Shown piece by piece: positions 17,102 to 26,962 of a DNA stretch of 56,580 nucleotides. This stretch comes from Aquimarina sp. RZ0 (GTDB taxonomy: Bacteria; Bacteroidota; Bacteroidia; Flavobacteriales; Flavobacteriaceae), in NCBI RefSeq assembly GCF_008370685.1, contig NZ_VTZU01000045.1:1-56580 (forward strand), read 5' to 3'. A program made the translations under genes and the position numbers. Under the pieces are notes generated by a model. It did not search any database, had not been told where the DNA came from, and saw only the letters and a program-made list of their open reading frames with translations. Positions within the stretch are counted from its first letter, which is position 1. Every line of letters starts with the position of its first letter.

Positions 17102-17107
17102 TCTAAT

Positions 17108-17560
17108 TTACTTTATAAATCTTATCGTTAAAGGATAACTATATGCATCTCCTTTATTTGCTCTTAATGCTGCCGAAATAATAAAAATGATTTCTAAAAA
17201 GAAGCCTATTAGAGCAATAATGCCGACAAAAGAAGCACCGATTAGCGTTCTAAAACCTCCTCCATCAGAGAAATTGATATTTAGATTATTAAAATGAAAA
17301 AAATCATAAAAGGAAGTATCACCAAAAATATTAAATATAAAGAATGGAAATGATATCATCCCCAGAATGATAGTATATAGTAAAATACTTAACTGAAAGT
17401 TGATGGCTTCTTTACCATGATTGTCTATAAAACTTGATTTCTCCTTATTTGTAGTCCATAAAAGTATTGGAACTATGTAATTTCCAAAAGGAATAAAATA
17501 CTTAGAGAATATTCCTAAGTGTATAAAAGTTGCGATATTTCTTAAGTTATTAGTTGCCAT
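17108..17560 (-). CDS. DUF4870-family membrane protein
   Basis: The protein is 150 residues with about three membrane helices. It has the DUF4870 features: NIATFIHLGIFSKYFIPFGNYIVPILLW (about 7-34), KEKSSFIDNHGKEAINFQLSI (about 36-56) and a C-terminal helix followed by GDAYSYPLTIRFI. The family function is unknown. It sits just before the M50-like gene and diverges from the DUF4442 gene. Confidence 0.85.
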   Translation of the reverse strand: MATNNLRNIATFIHLGIFSKYFIPFGNYIVPILLWTTNKEKSSFIDNHGKEAINFQLSILLYTIILGMISFPFFIFNIFGDTSFYDFFHFNNLNINFSDGGGFRTLIGASFVGIIALIGFFLEIIFIISAALRANKGDAYSYPLTIRFIK

Positions 17561-17714
17561 TTTTAAAAGTATATAATAGTTTCTTATACAAATATATGGT
17601 TAAAAGAAGGTATTATGCAAAACATAGTACCATATTTTAACATAAATTTATGATTTCATTTCATTTTGTATGTACATTCTTTTTCAATACTTTAGAGCAA
17701 TCAAATGATATACT

Positions 17715-18170
17715 ATGAAGATTACTCCCAGAAAACTTAATATTTTTTCAATGTTCAAGTTACCATCTGCCTGGTTGTGTGGAGTGCGTGTAAAATCTAT
17801 AAATGAATCTAGTTGTGTAGTCAGCGTAAAGCATAGATGGATAAATCAGAATCCATTCAATTCGATGTTTTGGGCAGTACAGGGAATGGCTGCAGAAATG
17901 AGTACGGGTGTTATGGTAATGGGATATATAAGAGAAAGCGGAAAAAAAATATCAATGCTTGTGGCTACTAATAATGCTGTTTTTACTAAAAAAGCTACAG
18001 GAAGAATAACATTTACCTGTAGTGATGGGCATTTGATCAAGGAAGCAGTCAAAAAAACTATTGAAACTGGAGAAGGACAAACTTTTTGGATGAAATCTAT
18101 AGGTACTAATACAGACGGAGTAGAAGTGTCCAGCTTCAATTTTGAATGGACTGTGCGAGTTAAGAATTAA
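17715..18170 (+). CDS. DUF4442 hot-dog-fold (thioesterase-like) protein
   Basis: The protein is 151 residues. Its single hot-dog fold domain resembles DUF4442/PaaI-type thioesterases: SIKHRWINQNPFNSMFWAVQGMAAEMSTGVMVMG (about 37-70) corresponds to the central helix. It probably acts on acyl-CoA or acyl-ACP in the cytoplasm; the substrate is unknown. It is followed by an 18-bp perfect inverted repeat. Confidence 0.75.
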   Translation: MKITPRKLNIFSMFKLPSAWLCGVRVKSINESSCVVSVKHRWINQNPFNSMFWAVQGMAAEMSTGVMVMGYIRESGKKISMLVATNNAVFTKKATGRITFTCSDGHLIKEAVKKTIETGEGQTFWMKSIGTNTDGVEVSSFNFEWTVRVKN

Positions 18171-18205
18171 TTAATGTTTTATAGAATAATAAAAAAAATG
18201 TAACA

Positions 18206-18269
18206 TTTTTAAGAATAGGTTTACTAATTAATTACTTGTAATTATCAAATATAAACCTATTCTTAAAAA
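18206..18269 (+). terminator. Perfect 18-bp inverted repeat between two plus-strand genes
   Basis: 18206-18223 and 18252-18269 are perfectly complementary, with a 28-nt loop. The right arm ends in AAAAA, so on the plus strand there is no U-tract after it. It ends 10 nt before the GTG start of the serine hydrolase gene. It could terminate the upstream gene or mask the downstream ribosome site. Confidence 0.6.
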
Positions 18270-18279
18270 ACTTAATTGT

Positions 18280-19383
18280 GTGAAGATAGCACGTTATATA
18301 CTGATTGGTTTAGCATTAATTAGTACATTTTTTTTTACTTGGTTCTTTTTATTTTTTTATAAAGTACCTGATCTGGATATTCCTGAAAATGCATCTGAAC
18401 AAGAAAAAATTGTATTAATAGACAGTTGGTTCGAAGAACTAAATGCTCAAAATAAATTTAATGGCGCCGTACTTATTGCTAAAAAAGGGAAACCTCTTTT
18501 GATCAAAGGACATGGGTTTACAAACTATCATAAGAATGAAAAAATAACAAAAAAATCTTCTTTTCGGTTAGCTTCTCTTTCTAAGCAATTTACTGCTGCC
18601 GGCATTATGCTATTAAAAGAAAGAGGACTGATTGAGTATGATCATTTAGTGTCAAAATATATAGATAATTTTCCATATCAAGAAGTTACGATTAGAAGTT
18701 TATTAAATCACACATCAGGTGTTCCCGATCGATACCTAGATCTTGCTGAGGATTATAAGAAAGCTGTTGATATCTTAAGTAATAAAAAAGCTGTTAACCT
18801 GCTTATAATGAATCATCCAAAAGCGGAGTTCGTACCCTTTGAAAAATATGAATATTCCAATACCAATTACATTCTTCTTGCGAGAATAGTTGAGGTAGTG
18901 TCAGAACGAACCTTTGAAGACTATATGAAAATAGAATTATTTAATCCTCTAGGAATGCAAAATACCAGAGTTTGGAATTTATTATCTAAAGAAAAAACAT
19001 TTAAAAATAAAACCGGTGGTTTTCATACTTTTTTTGGGTACGCTACCGAGATGAGACCTACTTTTGTTGACGGTGTGGCTGGTGATGGTGCAGTATTCAG
19101 TAGTGTAAATGACTTTTTGATTTGGGATCAATTTTGGTATGAAAATGAGTTACTTACTCAAGATAACTTAAAAGAAGCATTTGAGATTCCTTCTTTAAAG
19201 AGTGATAACGTATCAACATATGGTTTTGGATGGGGAATACATGATAATACAACACGACATTACGGTATGTGGTTAGCTGCAAATACATTTATTATCAGAA
19301 ATACAGATAAAAAAACATGTATCGTATTGTTAGATAATTCCTTTAATATTTTTTTTAGGAAAATAGTTGAGCGGTTACAGTAG
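18280..19383 (+). CDS. Beta-lactamase-family (class C-like) serine hydrolase
   Basis: The protein is 367 residues. The start is a GTG followed by a single N-terminal membrane helix (about 5-27), so the catalytic domain faces the periplasm. The catalytic SxxK is SLSK (Ser99, Lys102) in FRLASLSKQFTAAG, and the YxN motif is YSN in KYEYSNTNYILL (about 191-205). The family includes D,D-peptidases, esterases and beta-lactamases. The third motif (KTG) appears replaced by HYG (about 326), common in esterase-like members. The substrate is unknown. Confidence 0.85.
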   Translation: MKIARYILIGLALISTFFFTWFFLFFYKVPDLDIPENASEQEKIVLIDSWFEELNAQNKFNGAVLIAKKGKPLLIKGHGFTNYHKNEKITKKSSFRLASLSKQFTAAGIMLLKERGLIEYDHLVSKYIDNFPYQEVTIRSLLNHTSGVPDRYLDLAEDYKKAVDILSNKKAVNLLIMNHPKAEFVPFEKYEYSNTNYILLARIVEVVSERTFEDYMKIELFNPLGMQNTRVWNLLSKEKTFKNKTGGFHTFFGYATEMRPTFVDGVAGDGAVFSSVNDFLIWDQFWYENELLTQDNLKEAFEIPSLKSDNVSTYGFGWGIHDNTTRHYGMWLAANTFIIRNTDKKTCIVLLDNSFNIFFRKIVERLQ

Positions 19384-19451
19384 CAACTGACCATTAAGTT
19401 TAAATAGTAAACTCTAGTACAAGTATAAATGATATTAAAACTAAATTAATT

Positions 19452-20252
19452 ATGACAGCACACGAAATTGATTACGTTATTTATGGAGAAGAAATGCAAT
19501 ATGTAGAGATAGAATTAGATCCGCAAGAAGGAATTATTGCAGAAGCAGGAAGTTTTATGATGATGGATGATGGTATTAAGATGGATACTATCTTTGGAGA
19601 CGGTTCTCAGAAAGATCAAGGATTCATGGGTAAAATTTTTGGAGCAGGAAAAAGATTGCTTACTGGAGAAAGTTTATTTATGACTGCTTTTTATAATGAA
19701 GTAGTCGGTAAAAAGAGAGTAAGTTTTGCTTCTCCATATCCAGGAAAAATTATACCGATCGATCTTACAGAATATGGAGGTAAGTTCGTATGCCAGAAAG
19801 ATGCATTTTTATGTGCGGCAAAAGGAGTTTCTATTGGGATTGAATTCTCTAGGAAACTGGGTAGAGGCTTGTTTGGAGGAGAAGGTTTTATTATGCAAAA
19901 ATTAGAAGGTGATGGTATGGCATTTGTCCATGCAGGAGGTACTACGGCAAGAAAGGTATTACAATCTGGTGAAAAATTAAAGATAGATACAGGGTGTATT
20001 ATAGGTTTTTCTCAAGGCGTGAATTATGATATTGAATTTGTAGGAGGTATTAAGAATACTATTTTTGGAGGAGAAGGATTATTCTTTGCTAATTTGACGG
20101 GACCAGGAGTTGTATACATACAGTCTTTACCTTTTAGTAGATTAGCGAATCGAGTATTGGCATTAGCACCCAGCGGAGGAGGTAAAAGTAAGGGCGAAGG
20201 TAGTATTTTAGGAGGTTTAGGTGATCTTTTGGATGGTGATAATAATTTTTGA
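19452..20252 (+). CDS. AIM24/TIGR00266-family protein
   Basis: The protein is 266 residues. It shows the beta-rich TIGR00266 fold: EIDYVIYGEEMQYVEIELDPQEGIIAEAGSFMMMDDGI at the start, then KRLLTGESLFMTAFYN, GRGLFGGEGFIMQKLEGDGMAFVHAGG (about 140-166) and a Gly/Ser-rich tail. Bacterial members are cytosolic homologues of mitochondrial AIM24, with no established reaction. It is a stand-alone gene with a normal ATG. Confidence 0.9.
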   Translation: MTAHEIDYVIYGEEMQYVEIELDPQEGIIAEAGSFMMMDDGIKMDTIFGDGSQKDQGFMGKIFGAGKRLLTGESLFMTAFYNEVVGKKRVSFASPYPGKIIPIDLTEYGGKFVCQKDAFLCAAKGVSIGIEFSRKLGRGLFGGEGFIMQKLEGDGMAFVHAGGTTARKVLQSGEKLKIDTGCIIGFSQGVNYDIEFVGGIKNTIFGGEGLFFANLTGPGVVYIQSLPFSRLANRVLALAPSGGGKSKGEGSILGGLGDLLDGDNNF

Positions 20253-20383
20253 TAAAGTTAAATAAGGGTTAAAGAACATTTTTTTAGTTTAATTTGACTA
20301 TATTGTAGTAACAACTTTAAATATTGTAAGCATAGTCCTACTTTATTTGTTTTAAACCTAACAATTAAACCCTTCATTAATTT

Positions 20384-20581
20384 ATGGCTAGAGCGATGTT
20401 TGATTACACTAAAACGGTTCTTAAAAAAGTTAGTTTTGATGTTAATCTATTTACAAAGGAAGTTATAAAAGCTTTAAACAGGCTTCTTCCTCACGAGATT
20501 GAAGAATTAAAACTTTGGATTCAATCTTTAGCACTAAACAAACCAGAGTTAAAACCTTGTTTGATTTATTTAAAAACATAA
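20384..20581 (+). CDS. Small basic hypothetical protein (65 aa)
   Basis: The protein is 65 residues, predicted helical, with no signal peptide. Residues 4-50 (AMFDYTKTVLKKVSFDVNLFTKEVIKALNRLLPHEIEELKLW) look like two or three amphipathic helices. It ends directly at a bidirectional terminator, has its own upstream region and reads like a genuine conserved small flavobacterial gene, but I cannot name a function. It is convergent with oxyR. Confidence 0.6.
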   Translation: MARAMFDYTKTVLKKVSFDVNLFTKEVIKALNRLLPHEIEELKLWIQSLALNKPELKPCLIYLKT

Positions 20582-20583
20582 AA

Positions 20584-20609
20584 AAAAAGCGACTTTTTAG
20601 TCGCTTTTT
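20584..20609. terminator. Bidirectional terminator between 65-aa gene and oxyR
   Basis: An 11-bp stem, AAAAAGCGACT/AGTCGCTTTTT with a TTTT loop, has an A-tract on the left and a T-tract on the right, so it can act on both strands. The oxyR stop codon lies within the loop and right arm. Confidence 0.9.
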
Positions 20610-21547
20610 ATTTTTGATAAAGGACTAATAATTTTAACATTCTGAAACGTAATAGCTCCTTTTACAATTCCGGCAATAGTAGTATGCAAAGCTTCTATAA
20701 TTTGCATTTTTAATTCACTTTTATTGAATATCAGACTCACTTCTCTGGCAGGAGAAGGTTCATTAAAGAAATGTAAATTGCTTTTTTCTTTTTCGCTAAT
20801 ATCTAATGTATGTAAATACGGTAGTAGCGTCATTCCCAGACCTTCATTAGATAGTTTAATTAAGGTTTCAAAACTTCCACTTTCTAATTGAAAACTCTCT
20901 TCTTTATAGCTTTTTTGTGTTTTGCACAAATTGATAATCCCGTCTCTAAAACAATGACCATCCTCTAATAAAAGCATATCATCAACATCGAGATCAGAAA
21001 TATCTATTTTTACCTTTTGACTTAATCTATGGCTGGAAGGAATATATCCTACAAAGGGCTCATAATACAATACACGCTCTTTAATATTCTCATTTTGTAA
21101 TGGTGTGGCGGCAATTGCAGCATCAAGATGTCCATCTTGCAAACGCTCCATAATAGTCTCTGTTGTCAGTTCTTCTATTTTTAATTTAACTTTTGGGTAT
21201 TTTTTTATAAAATTATGCAAGAACATTGGCAGTAAAGTTGGCATTATAGTAGGAATAATACCTATTTTAAATTCTCCTCCAATAAACCCTTTTTGCTGGT
21301 CTACTATATCCTGTATACGTTCACTTTCATTTACTATATTTTTTGCTTGTTGCACTAGTTTTTTACCTACTTCAGTAAGTTCTATAGGCTTTTTACTTCG
21401 ATCAAAAATCAGAATATCTAATTCGTCCTCTAGTTTTTGAATTTGCATACTCAGTGTGGGCTGAGTTACAAAAGTTTTTTCTGCTGCCTTAGTAAAATTT
21501 TGGTACTCTGCTACCGCAAGTACATAACGTAGCTGTGTTATAGTCAT
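20597..21547 (-). CDS. oxyR: Hydrogen-peroxide-sensing LysR-type regulator OxyR
   Basis: The protein is 316 residues. The N-terminal LysR winged HTH covers about 1-60 (MTITQLRYVLAVAEYQNFTKAAEKTFVTQPTLSMQIQKLE), followed by the linker helix and a periplasmic-binding-like effector domain (90-300). The peroxide-sensing cysteines are present at the E. coli positions, Cys199 and Cys208, in EDGHCFRDGIINLCKT. This supports OxyR rather than a general LysR regulator. It probably activates catalase and peroxiredoxin genes elsewhere in the genome. It is convergent with the 65-residue gene. Confidence 0.93.
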   Translation of the reverse strand: MTITQLRYVLAVAEYQNFTKAAEKTFVTQPTLSMQIQKLEDELDILIFDRSKKPIELTEVGKKLVQQAKNIVNESERIQDIVDQQKGFIGGEFKIGIIPTIMPTLLPMFLHNFIKKYPKVKLKIEELTTETIMERLQDGHLDAAIAATPLQNENIKERVLYYEPFVGYIPSSHRLSQKVKIDISDLDVDDMLLLEDGHCFRDGIINLCKTQKSYKEESFQLESGSFETLIKLSNEGLGMTLLPYLHTLDISEKEKSNLHFFNEPSPAREVSLIFNKSELKMQIIEALHTTIAGIVKGAITFQNVKIISPLSKIKSD

Positions 21548-22089
21548 TTTTTATATTTTGGGTTACAAAAGTAAAAAAGCTATTGACTAAAACTATTAAA
21601 AAATAAATAAAAATTTATTTTATCTATCATTGTGGTTTTGTATACGCTATTTACTTTTTAATTGGGGTCATATGTTTATCTATGAGAAAACTTTTGTAAA
21701 GGGATATTCTCTTTTTAGGTACGATTATGAAGTTTAGTTCGTCCTATAAAAGTAACATTTTTATTTGTATATCAAAGGTGATTTTTTTTTCTATTTTAAA
21801 TATTTAACGCAAAAAAAATACAAGTATTCTTGTTGTTTATTGGATTTGTTATTATTGCATATATCGAGATATTTATAGTGCACATATCTTTTTAAAAAAA
21901 GCTATTGTTTGCAATGGTAATAATGATAAATGGTGCTGCTTTGAAACTTGGTTAACCAAATGTTAACCTTTATTCTGTGCAGTTAACCTTTTGTGACAGA
22001 TAGCATAGTAGCTAAAAAAAAAATATATGTTTTATTTGTGTAAATCATAACTGAAAAGTGACTGGTTTTAATTTAAACACAATTATATT
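21548..22089. other. 542-bp intergenic region with GTTAACC array
   Basis: The region holds the oxyR promoter (minus) and the promoter of the secreted metalloprotease (plus). The only structure I can support is the set of three GTTAACC boxes at 21951-21988. The stretch between the boxes and the gene is A/T-rich leader. Confidence 0.45.
21951..21988 (+). promoter_or_regulatory. Triple GTTAACC box array upstream of T9SS metalloprotease
   Basis: GTTAACC occurs at 21951-21957, 21962-21968 and 21982-21988, with the first two exactly 11 bp apart (one helical turn). The same arrangement (11 bp between the first two) is found at 26963-27002 upstream of the other T9SS-protein gene. It is a candidate binding site for a common regulator, about 100 bp before the start codon. 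Confidence 0.55.
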
Positions 22090-24555
22090 ATGAAAATTTT
22101 TAAACTTGCTCAGGGTACTCTACTATGTGGTTTTATATTTATTTTTGGAACATATACAATAAGTGCCCAGATATTAGAAGAAGTAGAAACACTTCATAAA
22201 TATCAAAAATTAAAGGATTTTAATAAAGAGGATCAAAAAAAAATAGATCTTCAAAAGTTTGTAAAAACGAATCAAAAAACCGGGAGGCTTAAAATTCCTT
22301 CCGGGGTAAATCCTTTTTTAAGTAATTCGCCGAATGCAGGAAATTATAAGGAATGGAGTGAATTTGTCAAGGAGATGAATAGCAGGTACTATGAAAAAAA
22401 TGATCAAAAAAAGTCTTCTCCATTACTTTATGAAGAACAAGAACGAGATTTTGAAAATACGAATGATATTCCTTCAAGAGCAGAGGTTATTCCAAATTTT
22501 GGGAGTAAACCTGATCAAAATGGTACTATATTAGTTAGAGGATTTGCCAATGCATCTATAAATTCTGTTCCCTCAGTATCTTTAGGAGATATTCTAGAAG
22601 AAGAAAGCTCAGATAATGGAACTGTTTTTTCAGCCACTCCTTTAGAGTTTACCGAAGATTTTCAGACATTAATGGGTACAGCAGTAATTGGGGATGGCTC
22701 AGATAGTTCTTCTGGGACTCAATTAGGAGATTTTGATGTATATTCTATTGCTTTATTAGCTGGACAAACTGTAAATTTTAAAGTCCTTTCAAATGATCCA
22801 AACAATCCGATCAATCCTGCTATTATTACAGCTACCCAAGATTTAGGTTTTCCCATATCTGATGGATCTGTAGTCGTAGAAGGAGTGGATTCTGTAGAAA
22901 TTAATTTTACAGCTCCTGATGCTAATACATATTATTTTATGATTGCTGATTTTGAATCTTTTTTTGATGATGTTGATGACGCTCTGGTAATAAATGTATT
23001 TGATACAGATGGAAGAGGAGGTGTTGGTCTGGAAGGAGGTTACACTTTTGAGGTTACTTTAGGAGGCCGTTTAGAAAGTGATTTCTATTCTGTACAACTC
23101 GAAAAAGGCGATGTATTTGGTCTTGCCAGTAATGGAAGTGCAATTATAACAGAATTTTATACACCTAATGGAAAAATTGCGAATGGAACAATATCTGCTC
23201 CTGCATTTCCAATAATAGAAGAGTCCCCATTACCAACTAACGGAGAATTGGTTTTTTCTTATATAGCAGAAGAAACGGGTACTTATACGTTTCGACTGAT
23301 AGGCACTTTTGAAGCATATGAAGCAGAAATAGCAGTGTCCAGACCAGGTTTTGAGACGATAAACAAAGGCAAAAAACAAGTTATTTATTTAGATTATACA
23401 GGAGGAATTATTACGCCCAGACCTTTTATTGCGATCCCTCCAGGGATTGACCCTAATATACCTGGATTAGATGAAGAACTCGAATTATCTCCTTTTGAGG
23501 ATTTTATGGAGAATTGGGGGATAGAGAATACTTTTTTCAATAGAATACGTACAACATATGAAATAACGAATGTTGTAAAAGAAAATATAGAAAGAGATCT
23601 GGCTGCATCAGAAATTAACTCAGATTTTGATGTAATTATTATTAGTGATTATGGTAATCCGGTTTTGGGTAAAAAAATACCTGAAATTCTTGATAAAGTT
23701 GGTATACCTTTTAGTCGAGTTATAGTAGGAGGTACAATAGAAGAGTCCGGATTTAGTACTATTGGACTGGCGAGCGTAATAGATACAGGTAATTTTAGTC
23801 TGGATGATGATGCATTTGTATTGTTGGATCTTTTAAGCCTGACTGATGAGACTGATCTAGCTTTTGAGAATAGTATTAATTCTATTCCATTATCAGAAAA
23901 TGCTACCAGAAGTGATGCCGTTACTGTAACTTTAGGAAATATAATATCTCATGAAATAGGTCACTTTTTAGGTAATTTCCATACAGATAATTCTAATGAT
24001 ATTAATAATATTATGGACCAGGGTGGTAGAGGTATTTCTTTTGCAGCAGGTGTTGTTGAAGGAGGCGCTTTTGGTGACGAAAATACTGTAGATGTCGATT
24101 TTGTTCAAGATAACTATTCTGTTTTAGAAGGGTTTACTTCTTTGTCAAGAAACCTTACGGATGTAAATACGGCATATGCTTTAGGTTTTAGATCTCGTTT
24201 TCGAACAGAAGAGAATTTTGATCTCCCTACCAATATAGAGGCTCTGGAAAATCAGGTATTAGCACAGTTGAATAGTATCGCGTCTGGAGAGCAGGCATAT
24301 AGCTGGCCTAATCCGCAATCAGCTAATGAAACGTCAAAATTAATTTTCTCTTCAAAACAAGCTGGTCATACCGTGGTGACCTTGTATGATATGCAAGGAA
24401 GAAAAATTAAAGAAATTTTTAATGGATTCGTCAGTAAAGGCAAAAAAAATGAAGTGACACTAACTCCTTCTCAGTATAGCCTTACCTCGGGAATATATTT
24501 TTATGAGATAAAAAATTCTGATAGAAGGATTACTCATAAATTTTTAGTTAAGTAA
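22090..24555 (+). CDS. Secreted zinc metalloprotease with T9SS sorting domain
   Basis: The protein is 821 residues. It has a signal peptide (1-27, ending TISAQ) and a propeptide-like charged region (28-130). A beta-sandwich follows, of prepeptidase/PPC type, with GDFDVYSIALLAGQTVNFKV near 213-232. The metzincin-type zinc motif HEIGHFLGNFH (about 621-631) comes next, then a Met-turn-like NIMDQGG. A C-terminal type A T9SS sorting domain (about 735-821: WPNPQS, then TLYDMQGRKIKEIFNG and SGIYFYEIKN to the final KFLVK) directs export and surface attachment or release. It is probably an extracellular protease for scavenging or tissue degradation. Upstream lies the GTTAACC array; downstream a good terminator. 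Confidence 0.9.
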   Translation: MKIFKLAQGTLLCGFIFIFGTYTISAQILEEVETLHKYQKLKDFNKEDQKKIDLQKFVKTNQKTGRLKIPSGVNPFLSNSPNAGNYKEWSEFVKEMNSRYYEKNDQKKSSPLLYEEQERDFENTNDIPSRAEVIPNFGSKPDQNGTILVRGFANASINSVPSVSLGDILEEESSDNGTVFSATPLEFTEDFQTLMGTAVIGDGSDSSSGTQLGDFDVYSIALLAGQTVNFKVLSNDPNNPINPAIITATQDLGFPISDGSVVVEGVDSVEINFTAPDANTYYFMIADFESFFDDVDDALVINVFDTDGRGGVGLEGGYTFEVTLGGRLESDFYSVQLEKGDVFGLASNGSAIITEFYTPNGKIANGTISAPAFPIIEESPLPTNGELVFSYIAEETGTYTFRLIGTFEAYEAEIAVSRPGFETINKGKKQVIYLDYTGGIITPRPFIAIPPGIDPNIPGLDEELELSPFEDFMENWGIENTFFNRIRTTYEITNVVKENIERDLAASEINSDFDVIIISDYGNPVLGKKIPEILDKVGIPFSRVIVGGTIEESGFSTIGLASVIDTGNFSLDDDAFVLLDLLSLTDETDLAFENSINSIPLSENATRSDAVTVTLGNIISHEIGHFLGNFHTDNSNDINNIMDQGGRGISFAAGVVEGGAFGDENTVDVDFVQDNYSVLEGFTSLSRNLTDVNTAYALGFRSRFRTEENFDLPTNIEALENQVLAQLNSIASGEQAYSWPNPQSANETSKLIFSSKQAGHTVVTLYDMQGRKIKEIFNGFVSKGKKNEVTLTPSQYSLTSGIYFYEIKNSDRRITHKFLVK

Positions 24556-24608
24556 TACGATAGTTTTCTCTATTATAATATTTTATCGTTTAAATTATAT
24601 TAATAATT

Positions 24609-24658
24609 AAAACCGAGATAATAATACGTTCAAGTTGTTATATTATCTTGGTTTTTTT
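24609..24658 (+). terminator. Terminator of the metalloprotease gene
   Basis: AAACCGAGATAAT (24610-24622) pairs with ATTATCTTGGTTT (24642-24654) with one wobble, followed by a T-run. It lies 55 nt after the stop. Confidence 0.8.
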
Positions 24659-24738
24659 GATCTTTTTCAAGAAATCAACCAAATTATAGCGAATAGAAAA
24701 AGCATAAACCACTCCAATGCAATTTCAATTTTGAACTT

Positions 24739-24900
24739 ATACGATTTATAACTAAAAATTTCGCATATTCATCGTTTCTTTTTCCTTTCTACTTCGTTTA
24801 AAAAATAAACCGTAGCTATAGCTATGCTTGATTTTTTTGCCTTGCATAAAGAAAAAATAATTCAATGAATTTATACGAATTTTTTAATCACAAATCGTAT
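24739..24900 (+). mobile_element. 162-bp MITE-like element, copy 2
   Basis: Identical by eye over 162 bp to the copy at 42725-42886, and one base different from the inverted copy at 11322-11483. It starts ATACGATTTATAACTAAAAA and ends in ATCACAAATCGTAT. It lies between two convergent genes. No protein is encoded. The rest of the 24556-25059 gap holds only the terminator described separately. Confidence 0.88.
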
Positions 24901-25059
24901 TACCCAATGAATTAAAAATAATTTGATTCAGTTTACGGTGATTTTTTACCTAAGAACTGGGGTAAACAAAACATACTACTTGCTATTAAGGCAGGATTGC
25001 TATAAAAAAATATAATTATATTTTACAGCAAATTCAAACAGCAATAGAATATGGTCTAA

Positions 25060-26847
25060 TCAACTTTTATTTTTATGAACTAATTCTGGTTCTGTATTAA
25101 TTTGATCCAGGTATTGTTTTAAAGATAGCTCTTCAGTGAGGTTCATTTTTGATTTTGCCCTATTTCTACCCATTTTTATAGCACCAATTCCTACGTGCAT
25201 TAATTGGGCTGATTCTTTTAAGGATAATCCTAGCTTGATTAAGATACAATGTTTTATGTCATTTTGAGAGAGTTCCGGATGTTTGTTTTTTAGGATAATT
25301 ACCATTCCAGGGTATTGAGATTCCAGGCGTTCTGAGAATACGTCATCATTAGCGGTTTGCATTAAAAAAGAATTCAATTTTTTTTCAACTTTCTGAACCT
25401 GAGCAGCATTATTTTCTTTAATGGCTATTGATAATTCTTTTTTTATCTCAGATAATTCTGATAAAAGTTTTGCTTTGTTGTTTGCTAGCATGGAGAGTTC
25501 TGTTTCACGAACTTCTATATGATTTCTTAAGATTTCTCTTTCATTATTTTTAAGCTCTTTAATTTTTTCTTTGGATTTAAAATACTTAAGATATATCCAA
25601 ATGCTTGTAATGATTAGTAATAAGCATACTAAACCGACTGATAAAATAATAATATACTGCTGCTGTTTATTATTTTGTAATGATAGGATTTCTTTCTCAA
25701 TTTCTATTTTTTCCTGTTTTCTTTGCTGATCAATAATTTTGATCTTTGTATCATAATAATCGGTAAAAGCTTTTTGCTCTTTTGATCGTATGTTTTCTAT
25801 AATTTTATTTTTTTTCCAAAGGCTAAAAGCGGCATTTTTATAGTCTTTCTTTTTTTCATAGCTACGAGCTAAAAAAGTGAGTGCTTCTATCTGGTTATAA
25901 TCTGACATCTCAGGATAGTAGCCATCTTTTGCAGCTATAGCCTCTTTCATATAATATATTGATTTATCTATATTGCCAATAGTATCATAAGCTCTTGATA
26001 AAAAATAAGCGTTACCCTGTAGTCCATCAGGTCTATGTTTTTTTAGTTTTTCTACGATATGGAGACCAGAATCAACAGCTTTTTGAAACCTGCCTTGTAG
26101 ATAGTAATCATTAATCATATTACTTTTTACAAAAAGTAAACTAGCAGTGTCTTTTAGTGTTTTGGCTATGTTCAAAGCTTTTAAGTGTATTGCATAACTT
26201 TTTTTGGGTTTCAGTAACTTTTGATAAGCCTGTCCTAAATTAATTAAGATATGTAATTCTACAGAAGAATTGATCGAAATAGAGTCTTTAGAGAATGATT
26301 CTAAAATGTCAATAGCTTTTTGATATTGTTTTTTGGCCATATAGGTATATGCTAAAGCATTTTTAATGGATACAACAATTTTTGTGTTTGAAGTATCAAC
26401 ATATTCATATGCCTTCTTCAATTCTACCAGAGATTGTTCTATCATCTCAAAATCTACAATCAAATTTGATCCCTTCTCATAAAAAAAAATTGAAATCATA
26501 TTTTTAGTTTGATTTTCATATCCTCCTTTTTCAAAATTATGGGCATAATGCATCATGCTATCAAGGTTTTTTTGATAACTGAAATAATTCATGAGTTTAG
26601 AATATGCCTGTAATTCTGTGCTTTTATTTCCAATCTCTTTGGATTTTTTAAGAGCAATCCTATAATTAGTATAACTACTGGAAGAAAGGTCTTTTAAAGA
26701 GGATTTTAGCAAACTATCTATTTCTTTTAAGGTAATAGAATCTTGAATTTGTGAAAACGAAAGGTTATATGTTGATAAGTATACGATAAGAGTATATATG
26801 AGTTTTGGTTTTAAGAAAAAGCTATATTGAATCTTCTTATATTTCAT
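25060..26847 (-). CDS. TPR-repeat membrane regulator with LuxR-type HTH
   Basis: The protein is 595 residues. It has a signal/anchor at 1-32, a TPR solenoid (about 40-370, for example SSVELHILINLGQAYQKLLKPKKSYAIHLKALNIAKTL and NIDKSIYYMKEAI), one membrane helix (about 398-422), a cytoplasmic coiled coil (425-500) and a C-terminal LuxR-type HTH (about 525-580: LSQNDIKHCILIKLGLSLKESAQLMHVGIGAIKMGRNRAK). Such TPR-TM-HTH proteins are common Bacteroidota one-component regulators sensing periplasmic signals. It lies between two T9SS-protein genes that share GTTAACC arrays, so it is a natural candidate to control them; this is inferred. Confidence 0.85.
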   Translation of the reverse strand: MKYKKIQYSFFLKPKLIYTLIVYLSTYNLSFSQIQDSITLKEIDSLLKSSLKDLSSSSYTNYRIALKKSKEIGNKSTELQAYSKLMNYFSYQKNLDSMMHYAHNFEKGGYENQTKNMISIFFYEKGSNLIVDFEMIEQSLVELKKAYEYVDTSNTKIVVSIKNALAYTYMAKKQYQKAIDILESFSKDSISINSSVELHILINLGQAYQKLLKPKKSYAIHLKALNIAKTLKDTASLLFVKSNMINDYYLQGRFQKAVDSGLHIVEKLKKHRPDGLQGNAYFLSRAYDTIGNIDKSIYYMKEAIAAKDGYYPEMSDYNQIEALTFLARSYEKKKDYKNAAFSLWKKNKIIENIRSKEQKAFTDYYDTKIKIIDQQRKQEKIEIEKEILSLQNNKQQQYIIILSVGLVCLLLIITSIWIYLKYFKSKEKIKELKNNEREILRNHIEVRETELSMLANNKAKLLSELSEIKKELSIAIKENNAAQVQKVEKKLNSFLMQTANDDVFSERLESQYPGMVIILKNKHPELSQNDIKHCILIKLGLSLKESAQLMHVGIGAIKMGRNRAKSKMNLTEELSLKQYLDQINTEPELVHKNKS

Positions 26848-26962
26848 TTTGAGTAGTTTGTTTATAATAACTTTTTTTTTACACTATAGTATGTGCAATT
26901 ATTCGATCCTTTTTATTGAAAAACCTAATAATACTATAGTTAAGAGAATCTTACCTTTTTTT